The translations under genes and the position numbers were made by a program. From positions 22,872,663 to 22,936,662 of the forward strand of contig CM055103.1 of assembly GCA_029204225.1 (NCBI GenBank): a stretch of 64,000 nucleotides of DNA, written 5' to 3'. Source of the stretch: Diphasiastrum complanatum (lineage: Eukaryota > Streptophyta > Lycopodiopsida > Lycopodiales > Lycopodiaceae). Shown in pieces: positions 36,593-47,067 of this stretch (its first letter is position 1; each line of letters begins with the position of its first letter). The notes beneath the pieces are model-generated. The model was not told where the DNA came from, made no database searches, and saw only the letters and a list, made by a program, of their open reading frames with translations.

Positions 36593-37731
36593 CTAATGAA
36601 AGCACAATTTACCTCCCTTATAGTCCTTGTCAATTTGTAAGCCAAGGTAACACCTGGCTTCTTCCAAATGTACAATCTCAAAATGTTTCGAGATATCATT
36701 CTTCACTTCAACAATAAGCTTCTCACTCTTGCAAAGTATCAGAGTGTCGTCCACATACACAGCCACAATGATGATCTTCCCATCCATGATTCTAACATAC
36801 ACATTGGAATCAACCATTAGTGGCTTGAATCCTAAGGATTTCAAGGCTTGATCTTTCTTCTTGTACCATTGTCGAGCTGACTGCTTCAGACCATAGATAT
36901 TCTTTTGCATTCTGGATGCATAAGTAGAGAATTTGAGACATATCCTGGGGGTTGATCCATGTAGACCTCTTCGTCTAGCTCACCATGCAAGAAGGTTGTC
37001 TTCTCGTCCACAATGTGAATCCTGAGGTCATAAGCAGCTGCATATGCAAACAATAAATGTAGGGACGATAGGAGAGAAGGTCTCAGAATAGTCAATACCA
37101 TATCTCTGAGAGAATCCCTTCGCTACAAGTCTTGCCTTATACTTTGAGACATCTCCATCTGGTCCATACTTTAGCTTGTATACCCATTTGTATTTTACAG
37201 CCTTTCACTTATCTAGTAATGGCTGCAACGTCCATACCTGGTTTTTCCTCATGGATTCCATCTCCTCATTCATGGCTTAGATCCATTTGTCCTTCTCTGG
37301 ACATTCAATTGTCTCCTTGAATGTCTGTGGTTCGTTGCTGAATCCACAGAACTCTTCTAATGTAGAAGCAGAGCTGTTTAGCACATATCTTGTTGGTGCT
37401 CTTTGTTGTCTTGTCGACCTTCTAGGAGATCCTCCTGGATTTGCAATGTCTTTGTCTTTGTCTGCTCTACTAGGTCCAAAACCATCTCGGTTTACAAGTA
37501 CTGTAGCAGAAGGCTATCTCTCGAATCTTTCGTCTTTTGATTTGTCACTTGAATGCAAAGCGACTAAAAAATCTTCATCTTTGTGTTCGTCTTCTGCTCC
37601 CTCTGTTATAGTTGACAGATCATAGTACTGTCTTCAAGAACTTCATAACTGACAGGATCATCGTTGGCCATCATTATGCTCTCATCAAATCTGACATTTA
37701 TGGCTGTCTTCACATTGTTTGTCTCTGGCAT
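36593..37731 (-). pseudogene. Copia A linker and reverse transcriptase
   Basis: After an acidic linker (37731-37330) RT motifs follow: [15 protein letters not shown]-like residues (near 37190-37150), IHIVDEKTTFLHGELDEEVYMDQPPGY (37030-36945), KNIYGLKQSARQWYKK (about 36905-36855) and the catalytic VAVYVDDTLILC (about 36770-36735). The frame shifts several times. It resembles the RT at 27261-28090, so both belong to one family. Confidence 0.85.
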
Positions 37732-38445
37732 TTAGACTCTGTAGTATGATGAATTGTTGTCATATCCTACAAGATATCTCTGTTCAGCTTTCTCATCAAG
37801 CTTTTTTCGAAGCTTATCAGAAACATGTGGATAAGTTGCACAGTGAGTCAAATTGTGTTTTCTACCCCACCACAATTCGTGTGGTGTCGTGTGAGGGACA
37901 CCAGACTTTTCTGTCCTGTTCTGAATGTATGCAACTATAGCTACTGCTTCAGCCCATAGTACTCTTGGAGCTTTCGAGTAGGCCATCATGCATCTAGCAA
38001 CTTCCATCAAAGTCCTATTCTTTCTTTCTGCAACACCGTTTTGCTATGATGTATAAGATGCACTCCTTATGTGAATGATACCACGATCATTGTAGAAGTC
38101 AATGAAGCGATTCGAGATGTATTCTCCACCTCGGTTCGTCCTGATCAGCTTCACTTTATTACCAGTGCATCTCTCTTCCCAATTCACATACTCTGTGAAT
38201 TTGTCAAATGCTTCTAATTTATTCTGAATAAAATATACTCTGACAAATTTACTATAATCATCAATGAAGGTAATGTAATATTTCAAGCCTCCTACTGAGA
38301 TCACATTGAAAGGCCCACAAATGTTAGAATGTACTAACTCCAGAATTTTGGTCATTTTGTAGGAGTCCTTAACAAATGGAGTGCGTGACCCTTCAGACAT
38401 GCATCATAGGTCGTCAAACTGGTTGCATTTGAGATGCTCAGATAC
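37732..38445 (-). pseudogene. Copia A integrase with two catalytic Asp lost
   Basis: The core is readable in one frame with a single stop at about 38044: GGLKYYITFIDDYSKFVRVYF, then NGVAERKNRTLMEVARCMM with the catalytic Glu region. The first catalytic Asp position reads Asn (HSNICGPF, codon at 38323-38325), and the second also reads Asn (RTNRGGEY, codon at 38134-38136). Both are G-to-A type changes. The C-terminal part with KAEQRYLVGYDNNSSYYRV is present. It cannot be an active integrase. Confidence 0.85.
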
Positions 38446-38592
38446 ACAAATTCTAGCAGACAAATTTTCATTCAAGATCATACAATCATACAGAATAATA
38501 TGTGCACAACAACTACAATATTATCTATTGATCTTCTGATTTTTCAAGCACTGTGCGACAGATCCACACAGTGCATTGGCGTGAGAGAAATA
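38436..38592 (-). repeat. Copia A 5' LTR remnant
   Basis: About 150 bases that match 35152-35302 in the Copia A 3' LTR, in the same orientation, directly beside the Copia A integrase. It is best read as what is left of this element's own 5' LTR. It joins Copia B LTR sequence around the shared GTGAGAGAAA. Confidence 0.65.
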
Positions 38593-38733
38593 CAAAAATC
38601 TCGACACTGTGAGCCGTTTCTGAGTAGTTATGCAGATTGTGTAAAAACATGAAGAAATCTATAGGTTTGGATAAAAATTGGACAAAGATTAAAATGTCAA
38701 TTAGTCGATTAGTAGGAAAACAATCTAACACTC
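38582..38733 (-). repeat. Copia B 3' LTR, first part only
   Basis: On the minus strand it starts TGTTAGATTGTTTTCC after a clear polypurine tract AAGGGGGAG (38734-38742) and matches 41455-41591 of the 5' LTR. After about 145 bases the match stops. The missing LTR end appears at 26531-27260 in the other orientation. Confidence 0.8.
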
Positions 38734-40548
38734 CCCCTTAATCTGAATCCATGAATTCCTTGAACTTTAAACTTAGTTTTGCACAAAACTTTCTATGTGC
38801 ATCCAAGCTTAATGCTTTGGTAAAAATATTTGTTGTCATATCTTGCGTTCGACACTACTACAATCTGACCTCTTTGTCGAGAACTTTGCTTCTGACATAG
38901 TGATACTTGAGTTCAATGTGCTTACTTCTAGAATGAAATATAGGGGTTGGCTGACAAAGCAATGGCACTTTGATTATCACAAAATAATAATATCGGAGCA
39001 TATTGATTCAATTGATATCTAAAAGTAAGTTTCTCAACCAAATTGATTCCTTTGTAGCCTGTGAGACTGCGATATACTCTGATTCTATAGAAGAGAGAGC
39101 TATTGAAGATTGCTTGCGACTATTCCAAGAAACAGGACCATTGTTGAGGAAGAATACAAATCCAAAAGTGAATTTACGAGTGTCTACGTCTCCTGCCCAA
39201 TTGCATCTGTGTAACCATTGAGTAAATTAAGTTTGTCGTTGTCGACTGCTCCATAACAAATGCAAAAGTCCATAGTAGCTCAAAGATATCTCATAACTCT
39301 GATAAGAGCCTTCCAATGTGTCATACCAGGGTTAGTCATATACTGACTTAAGGTGCTGACTACAAAAGCTATGTCTGGCTTGGTATAGATCATTGTATAC
39401 ATAAGAGATCCTATTATCGAATGATAAGGATACTCACACATTTGCTCCTTCTCTTCAATTGTTCGGAAACACTAGTCCTTTGACAATTTGAGACCTGATT
39501 CCATTGATGAGAGAGCTAACTTGCAAATTACCAGATTATATCTGACTAACATATTATAGATGTACCTCTGTTGAGCAATGTAGATCAACTTTTGATTTCT
39601 ATCTCTGTGGATTTGAATACCAAGGCAAAAATGAGCATCGCCCAGATCGGTCATGCCAAATTCGGAAGATAGCATAGTCTTAACTTCTTTTATCAAGTCA
39701 ATACTAGTGTTGAAGAGCAACGTGTCATCCATGATTAGAGTGATAATGATAAAATACTGCTGCACTTTCTTGATGTAAACATTCCAATTTGAAGAGCTTG
39801 GTGTGTAGCTGTGATCAATAAGAAAAGTATTGATCCTTTGAAACCATGCTCGAGCAGATTGCTTCTGTCTTCTTCGATAACCCCATTGAGATATGATGTC
39901 TATACATCCATTTGATGTATTTCCAAATCTGTTGCAGCAGCAAACGACAATAAAAGTCGAATAGAAAAATGCTTGACTACTAGACTAAAGGTCTCAGTGT
40001 AATCGACATTGTATACCTGAGAAAATCCTTTGGTGACAAGAGTGTAAAGAATTTTCTTCGAAGATGTAACTTGGTATTTACGTCTCTCACATCATTTAGT
40101 GAGCTCATGATGTCCCAAACTTCTTTCAAAGTTTTAGCTTCAGCTATGTGGCCAATTTGAGTATCTGATATATTGAGGATAATAAGCGTGAAAGCTTTAC
40201 CATTCTTCGATTTCTATTTTGAGTTTTTTCTGTCATCTTCAGGCTTTACTCGATATCTGTAACAACATCCCACAACTCGTTGGTGATTAGCAAGGTCTTC
40301 ATCTTAAATTTTCATAAATGATAATTGGATCCATTCAGATTGTCTACGATAAGACCAGCTCTACTTTGAGAATCCATCTGAAACTTTAATTTGTCGACGT
40401 TAAGAGAGATATCGTGTTGTGCTACAATTGAAAATTAATTCTTTGATACCAAAACAAATTGATTTGAACTGAAGAATAATTTGATAGCGCGAAAGTTATC
40501 AAGTATAAGAGCTTGTGCTCTAATATAGTATTAGCCTTGAAGAATCAC
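38734..40548 (-). mobile_element. Copia B internal region, deletion derivative
   Basis: Right to left on the minus strand: a gag fragment (about 40395-40080) with GLIVDNLNGSNY-type residues, then directly RT (about 40050-39470) with HQMDV and LIMDDTLLF, then RNase H (about 39230-38890) with WNSRKQSSIALSSIESEY, and a purine tract at 38734-38742. The rest of gag, protease and integrase are missing between gag and RT. All frames are broken. It cannot move on its own. Confidence 0.8.
39472..40060 (-). pseudogene. Copia B reverse transcriptase remnant
   Basis: Motifs in order include KGFSQVYNVDYTETF-like residues, TDLEIHQMDV, and the catalytic box reading LIMDD (canonical YVDD) in the frame 39765-39472, followed by EFGMTDLGDAHFCLGIQI. 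There are several frameshifts. Confidence 0.8.
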
Positions 40549-40561
40549 GGCTTTGATACCA
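40549..40561 (-). other. Copia B primer-binding site
   Basis: The minus strand reads TGGTATCAAAGCC directly after the LTR end ACA. This is the tRNA-Met-type PBS with one change. Confidence 0.8.
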
Positions 40562-41593
40562 TGTTAAAAAGAGGTGTGAAAAGATAGGTCGAATAGAATC
40601 GAATAAAATGAATTCGAACGACAAAAAAAAAAAAATTTATCATGCGCAGTGGAATAAACTATCTTTCTCTTTCTCTATGCATGACTATGCCTATCAATTT
40701 CGAACAAAACAATAGTGATAGAAATCACATTCGATCTTATAGTAACTAACTTTGAGATCATTAGTACTACAATGATTATGTAGCCAAACATTAAGCATTG
40801 AATTATCAAACAAATAATCAGTCACGAAGAACTACAGAAATGCATACATTCTAAGATGAACCTGAACGGAATAAGAAGATAGTATTGATTCAGTATGAAA
40901 ACCAAAACAAATGTAAATGAGTACAACAAGTTGCAGATCAAAGCCACGTACTCTAAGCTATCTCTGAGCGGCTAAATATAAATCTGAATTAAGCGCAATG
41001 CGGATAAGCAGTAAGCGCAATAGCAATCTCTAATCAACTCTAAATAAGTGAGCTATAATGCTCCGGAGTGTCTAAGCTCGCAGGCTTGAGAGAGAATGCT
41101 AACTATTCAATACTTGATGATTGATCTTCATGCTTTAATCCCTTTTTGATGTAGGAATATGAACAACTATCTATACTAAGCAATTAGGTCCCCAAATATG
41201 TCATCTAGTTGGATGTAATGTGCTGGCATCCATCCAATTAGGACTTCTCAGAAATTACTTGCTGACAAATTAATGCAAGTCGGTGGCTTTGGTCGCAAAT
41301 AGTCTGTTTGTAGATTCGACCGTAAACTGCCATGCAAAAAATGTGAAAAATGCGAAGGTCTTCGCCAACGTCATTTTCTTAACATTTGAGGCATCTGGCA
41401 TTTTGCGAAAAAGCCAAAGTGAGAGAAAATCCCAAAAGACGAAAATCCCAAAAATGCCGACATTGTGAGCCGTTTTTGAGTAGTTATGCAGACTGTGTAA
41501 AAACACGAAAAAAATCTGCAGGTATAGATAAAACTTGGACAAAGATTAAAAATGTCAATTAGTCGATTAGTAGGAGAATAATCTAAGAGTCCT
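40562..41593 (-). repeat. Copia B 5' LTR (about 1.03 kb)
   Basis: It ends in ...TTTTTAACA next to the PBS. Its start, matched to TGTTAGATT of the 3' LTR, reads TCTTAGATT at 41593, so one terminal base has changed. Immediately to the right, in the same orientation, is the N-terminal part of a Copia A RT that is cut at this point. The related LTR pieces are 26531-27260 and 38582-38733. Confidence 0.85.
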
Positions 41594-42135
41594 TACTTGT
41601 ATGTGTAAATCCATTTGCATTTGACAGGCTTCTTGTCGTCTGGTATGGGTTCAAGTGTCCACACCTTGTTCTTCTCCATGGAGTTTATTTCTTCTTCCAT
41701 GGCTTTTATCTGCTTGTCCTTGTTTGGACTGTCAGCAACTTCCTCCTAAGTCTATGGTTCACCACCGAATCCACAAAACTCTTCTATTTTAGAAGCTGAG
41801 TTGTCTGTCCCATATCTGACAGGTGTTTTTCTTTCTCTAACAGACCTTCTTAGAGATTGTGTAGGTACCGCAATTGTTTTGCCTTTGTCCTTTTGGTTTT
41901 TTGTAGAACCATTATGTGTCGTAGGCGTTCTTGGTACAGGGTTCTTCTGGTCTATTCATCGTCTGAACTGTCACTCAGTTTATTTGGCATATGAACATCC
42001 AGATCCAAATATTCATGTTCTGCTCCCTCTGTCTGTGTAGAAAAATCATAGTACTTCTTGCTAAGAATCTCATAGCCAATTGGATCTCCGTCAGATCTTG
42101 CTTCATCAAATTTCGCATCTTTGAAGAAATCTAAC
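41594..42135 (-). pseudogene. Copia A linker and RT start, cut by the Copia B LTR
   Basis: Reading the minus strand: KFDEARSDGDPIGYEIL (after about 42130), an acidic linker, a basic stretch, then KKPVKCKWIYTYK, the first conserved RT motif, where the frame is interrupted by the LTR of Copia B. The family is that of 35798-38445. The continuation of this RT is recognisable at 27261 on the plus strand. Confidence 0.8.
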
Positions 42136-42228
42136 TGGATCTGTTGATCCATTATATTTGGGTAGATCCAAATGGGGTGCTCTTCTAACAATGATTGGAT
42201 TGACTTCTTGAGGAGCACCTCCAGGAGC
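42136..42228 (-). pseudogene. Start of a Gypsy gag, fused to Copia sequence
   Basis: ATG at 42228 (minus). The first residues, MAAPGGAPQ and later RRAPHLDLPKYNG, resemble the beginning of the Gypsy gag at 3046. After about 30 residues the sequence changes to the Copia A linker. The joint is abrupt and looks like a deletion or recombination break. Confidence 0.6.
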
Positions 42229-43450
42229 AGCCATCTTTATAGATTAAATCAAACAGACAATGAGATTGGATCTAGAATTTCAATCAGAATTATCTCAGAT
42301 CAAATCTGCTAGATCTTTTCCACTTGACAAGAGTCAGATTCCTATATCGTAAAAAAGATTCTGAAATTCAACTAATCGATACTTCTCAAAAATAGAAAAT
42401 TTCTCTAAATCAAAATCAGACTGTATCAGATTTGACCCAAAATTTGACAGGGACTTGATCTGAAAAATCAGAACCTAAAAATAGAATTGGCGAAAGTTCC
42501 CTAGGCAAAGATTCACTCGGCAAAGGTTCAACAGTGCTATTTTTGAAAAAAAAAAAAAAACTCTCTAATTAGGCTTTTCTGACAAATTCTATGGAAATAA
42601 CCTTCGCTGAACTCTTAGACTCATAATCTGACACAGATAGAACTAGGGTAAAATCAAAAAAGGTTTTTGGCACACAAAAACACAGTTTCTACAGTTTGGC
42701 GAGGGTAAAAATAAAGAATTTCTATGATCTGGATAGGATAAATATTCTTCGAACTCAAAAATAGTAATTTACTATAAATAGAATGATCTGGAAACTCGAC
42801 GAAAGTTTTGGTGAAGAATCAAGAGTAATATTGGTATTTTTGTAAAAAAGAGACTTTTTTGACAAAAATATGACAATATGACAACTGATCCTCTGAGAAA
42901 CCTTCTATTTCTGATATTATTCTTTGTCGACCTGGCAGTAGATAGATCTGAATTACACCTATGCACAGTGAATCGGACGAAGGTTCTTTTTCTGTATTTT
43001 AGGGTTTTGGTGATTTTTTGGTGTTTTTTGATGGTTTTTCTGATGTTTCTAGAAATCTGTTGGGAAGGATTGTTTGCCCTTCAAACTGAAGATTTTATGA
43101 TCAAAACCGAAGGTGCCTGCAACTCAGCAAATGTTTTCTGAAAGAGGACAAAAAGTTATCAACTCTGATGACGATTTTTGTCTCCTTTTGACCAAAATCT
43201 GGTAGATTTGACTGATTTTTGTTGTTTTTTCTAATATATCAAATCCAAATGGATCTTAAGATTGGTGATCTAAATAGCTTTTCTTGTTCCATAATCAAAT
43301 TAGATTTCAAACAAGCAAATCCACTCAAATCAAGCAAAATCACTCCCAAACTACTCTAAATGCAAATTTAACACTATTCATGCCACGACAAGATGCCTAA
43401 TGCAAGCTAACCATCCAACAAACACACTGCAAACTGAAAAATTGGCGTAG
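42229..43450 (-). other. Gypsy 5' leader, non-coding
   Basis: AT-rich DNA of about 1.2 kb between the PBS at 43451 and the gag start at 42228, both on the minus strand. This is a usual length for leaders of large plant Gypsy elements. No coding region is seen. Confidence 0.5.
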
Positions 43451-43469
43451 CTTCCCAGCAACGGTGCCA
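43451..43469 (-). other. Gypsy primer-binding site (tRNA-Asp type)
   Basis: The minus strand reads TGGCACCGTTGCTGGGAAG, close to the TGGCGCCGTTGCCGGGGA type complementary to plant tRNA-Asp that Tat/Athila-like Gypsy elements use. It is followed on the right by CA-ended LTR sequence. Confidence 0.7.
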
Positions 43470-43473
43470 AAAT

Positions 43474-44265
43474 TGTAGTGGGTTTCTTTCCTTGCCTATC
43501 CTCAACCTAAGATCTAATCAATCTAGCCTCGAGGAGATGAAGTTAGTTGTCACGCGTAGATTCGTTCCCATGAGAGCGATAGCATAGTTTAGATTTCGGC
43601 ATGAATGGAAGATCCACATCTAACTCTACCATCCACTAACCCTAAGCATTAACACTACATCCATTAACACTAGATCCACAATGAAGATAGCTTACTCTTT
43701 CTCTCTCTCCCTTTCTCTCTCACAAAAAAGTATAAAAACATGTAATCCCAATAACAATCAGATCCAACAATTAACAAAAACAATAAAAGCATGAGAGATG
43801 GAGGAAAAGTGATAGAGAGCAAGGACATTCATAAATCCATTTCACAAGACATGTGTAGCAAATTCGAGTTGGTCCCTTTTTATAATAGACAGGAGGATCC
43901 TGGCCTCTGAATCCTATTGGTCCATTTCTACCTCCCTAACTATTCAAATTAAAAAAAGAGTGGGAACCATCCAAATTGGAGGGAAATCCAACTTTATTCA
44001 GTAACTTGACATTTAGGCCCTGCGACATTAAAAGTCCCGCAAAAAGGCCTAAAGTCCTTTTATTGACTTTCTGATTATCAAATCTCTATGTGATCATCGG
44101 GTCGGACTTACACACATAGGGTGCCAAATTCCTCTCACTTATTAACTAGGGTTAGGGTTGCCTTGGGATCCGCAAACCCTCCAACAAATACCTCTAGAAT
44201 CTCTCTTAAGTCGTAATCTGGAATGACTTAAGATTCACTAGAACTTCATTACGTGACTCGCTCTA
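43474..44265 (-). repeat. Gypsy 5' LTR, right end undefined
   Basis: The LTR ends (minus strand) in CCCACTACA at 43474 next to the PBS. It includes a CT-rich tract near 43695-43720. No matching 3' LTR is in the window, so its length is not known; coding-like ORFs begin at about 44270. Confidence 0.45.
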
Positions 44266-44269
44266 ACTT

Positions 44270-45342
44270 TTGGCTACCATCAACTATCCACCTCTAGTTG
44301 AGTCTTCCGGGATAGTATATCATCTTTTCCAATCAGGAAAAGATAAGGCCAAAAATTCTCGTGTATTTCTGATTCTTGAAAACAGGTTTGTCATCTTTCC
44401 TATACAGATTCCTCCTGAAATCTATAATAGATGTTTCTCCTTGATAATTCTTTACTTCTCCCCCTTTTAACACAAAACGCCACGAGTTTCCAAGGGATGC
44501 ATATCAATCAAGATTTGTCTGAGAAGAAGTTTCTAAGAAGAGATCTGAGAAAAAAAGTTGAAGTAACCTGTAAATCAGAAAAAGGACTTTTTAAAGATTT
44601 TAGTACGGAAAACAATTTAGAAAACGCTACCATTAACCATTTTCATGACATCGTCCAAGGCCAACAAGTAATAAAAAATTACCTTCCAAGGAATTACAAG
44701 AAAACGAGTTAATTAATGTTTAAGAAATTCACCAATATATCTTTTATAAAGAAATAGCTTACCGAGTTTCCGGTTTTGTAACTTTGAGATATTCATAAGG
44801 GGTCATGACCTATATCTCAAATTTCTGGCAAAACGCCCGTTTTATAACCCATAGTATTTGGCATCAAGTAGATCTACGGCCTTACTACGGTCAACAGATC
44901 CAGTTAGTTTTAGATTTTCAATTTGGAATCGCCTGCATCCCATACCACAAGTTCTTCCTCCATGAAGGCCCTCCACTTTCTGATCAAAGTGTCTCAAATT
45001 CAGACTTATATGGAAAATACATAAATCGATTGAGCCTAAAACCACCGGTACCATTGAAATTTTCGGAGAATTTCACATTCGAACTTCAGAGTACCAATTC
45101 TAACGCACTGAGGAATGAGTGGGAATAAACTCAAGAATTTTTATCGGCTTCTCTTGTTCTTTTATTAATATTATATGTTGGTACGCCCTAGCTTCAAGCT
45201 TAGCAAAAAATTGCCTTTTTTCATTTATTTCTAGAATTTTCCATCTTAGGCTACGAGGCCATCGTGGTTTTTCCACTTTTTTCAATAAAAAACCGACACC
45301 TTGGCCAAGAAAATCCAAGAATTCTTGGACATAGGTGTCCAT
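44270..45342. other. Cluster of unidentified short ORFs
   Basis: Three plus-strand frames (44270-44470, 44431-44712, 44805-45128) follow each other. A minus-strand frame of 80 residues (45342-45100), rich in Lys/Glu with PRWPRSLRWKILEI and EKPIKILEFIPTHSS, overlaps the end. The density is higher than in nearby spacers and composition is protein-like, but I recognise no motif. The region may be a decayed element or viral relic; I cannot decide the strand. Confidence 0.3.
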
Positions 45343-47067
45343 GTTGTCCCTTATGTTAGCCCAACATAGGAATTATTGTGGCATGTGTTTTGCAAGCCCA
45401 CAAGAAATCTGGATTAGGAAAACCTTATGCTTAGACCTTTTACTATTTAAGTTTAACTATTACAAATAATCATTGTAATGGTTCAACTTAGAAAGTCTAA
45501 GTTTAAGATCTAATTCCTAAGTTTAATTCTAAGTTAGTGCAAGTGCACAAGTTAATTAGCTTAAGTTGGACTTAGTCCCATAAGCATGTTTAAGCTTAGG
45601 CGCACCACTCTTTCCATATATGGAAGTGGATTTGGGCCGCCAATAATCACTTGTATTAGCTTGTGATAATAAAAACACTTTTTGTGATATCTTATGCATG
45701 CTACTTGTATTCCCATTGGAATTAAAATACCTTGTGGTAGGTGCTTGAGCCCCACTAGGCTTTTTCCGTTGGTTGATTTGTGAATGTTATTATGAGATTA
45801 TCTTTCTCTCGCATTATTCCATTCCCTTGTGGAGTTAATTAGGTTCGCATTGTTAGACACTAGTTGGGAGACCGCCATAGTGTTGCTTGATCTATCCTTT
45901 CTTAATTAGAGTGTTCGTCCAATAGGGAGACCTCCTTGGAGAACCTAAGACAAGTAATAGAAACCATGTCTTGAGTGGAACCTACTCGTACTCACCCTAC
46001 ACAACGCACTTTAAGATCAATCTAATTCTATTAGTTGGGGGACAACCACATTTTGTACATCATAATATGTGTCTACTTAAATCTTACATGAATGAACGGT
46101 TCAAATTGAGTTTGGGGACCACCATTACCTAGCATAATAATAGGACAAAAAATTTCATACAAATTTGATTGGCTATAATGTTTAGCCACCCCTAAAATAA
46201 AAAGTTCTCATGGATGGAATCTAGCAAATACATAGGTCTCATGGATGGAATCTTGAAAGTACCTAGCCCTCACAAATGGAATCATTAACAAAATATGTAG
46301 AATAATTTTTTCTTTTTTTTATAGAAGATTTTCATGACCACATTATGTACGATATTGAGTGGGTGTTCTGTTGACCCATGATATGGATCATAGTTGCATT
46401 GGCAATTATAGAATCCCGATTCTAGAATTGCCATAAAAAAAATAGAGAATCTTGCTCCGAATCATTGTTTTCTTCATTGAAATCGAAAAAAAAAAAGGAA
46501 TTTTTTTTAGCGATTCACTGGGGCGAATAGATTTGCAAAACCCAGCGAATCGCGATTCGCCGCAACACAAATACGGATATAATGGCTCGTCCTCTCACCT
46601 TGCCGTTATCACGGCTCAACAAAAAGATCTGCCATTATATCATTACAATGACTCTCCAAACCAAAACTCTCTAGTTCATGGAGTATAAAGTAGTAATATT
46701 AGTGGTTGCAAGACAATACAATCAATATTGTCATTAATTAAGCCTTACCTACATAATACAAAATGCTCTTTTGTCTCTGTGTATTAACAAAATCTAATTC
46801 TATTCTGTCCCATAATTATACACAATATCATGATGCCAATAGAATCATTGATCAGACATACATCCTGATCACACCAGACGGTAGATCACCCATCTGGGTA
46901 TCTAGTCGATCTAGCTCAAAAGGCTTATTGATCTTTTGATTTTAGTCTGCAGCTCACATCTGATTTCTGGAGATATAATTCCATAAACATCTTATATCTG
47001 TTCTCAGAATGATGATGAATCAGTGCTTTCTCGATTTTCTTTGCTCTTTTCCTGCATTGACTATGTT
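45343..47067. other. No gene recognised
   Basis: AT-rich DNA downstream of the oxidase gene (minus strand), with short chance frames. It contains the 16-base palindrome at 46545-46560. The oxidase 3' UTR should lie at its right end. Confidence 0.4.
46545..46560. repeat. Perfect 16-base palindrome
   Basis: GCGAATCGCGATTCGC equals its own reverse complement and stands out as GC-rich in AT-rich surroundings. Similar CGATTCGC and AGCGATTC words occur within 60 bases of it. Confidence 0.8.

Larger units (their letters stand above)
35798..38445 (-). mobile_element. Copia A element, integrase to RNase H
   Basis: Minus-strand order from right to left: LTR remnant, integrase (38445-37732), linker, RT (about 37320-36593), RNase H (about 36325-35800), 3' LTR. 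Gag and the pre-integrase region are missing, so the LTR remnant abuts the integrase. Several frameshifts and stops are present. It is inactive. Confidence 0.85.

Noticed and set aside
41283-41542. Small ORFs on both strands in the Copia B LTR
   Set aside because: They lie within LTR sequence defined by the PBS, the target site and a second LTR copy; no protein similarity.
44270-45128. A caulimovirus movement protein
   Set aside because: None of the diagnostic motifs could be recognised; left as unidentified.
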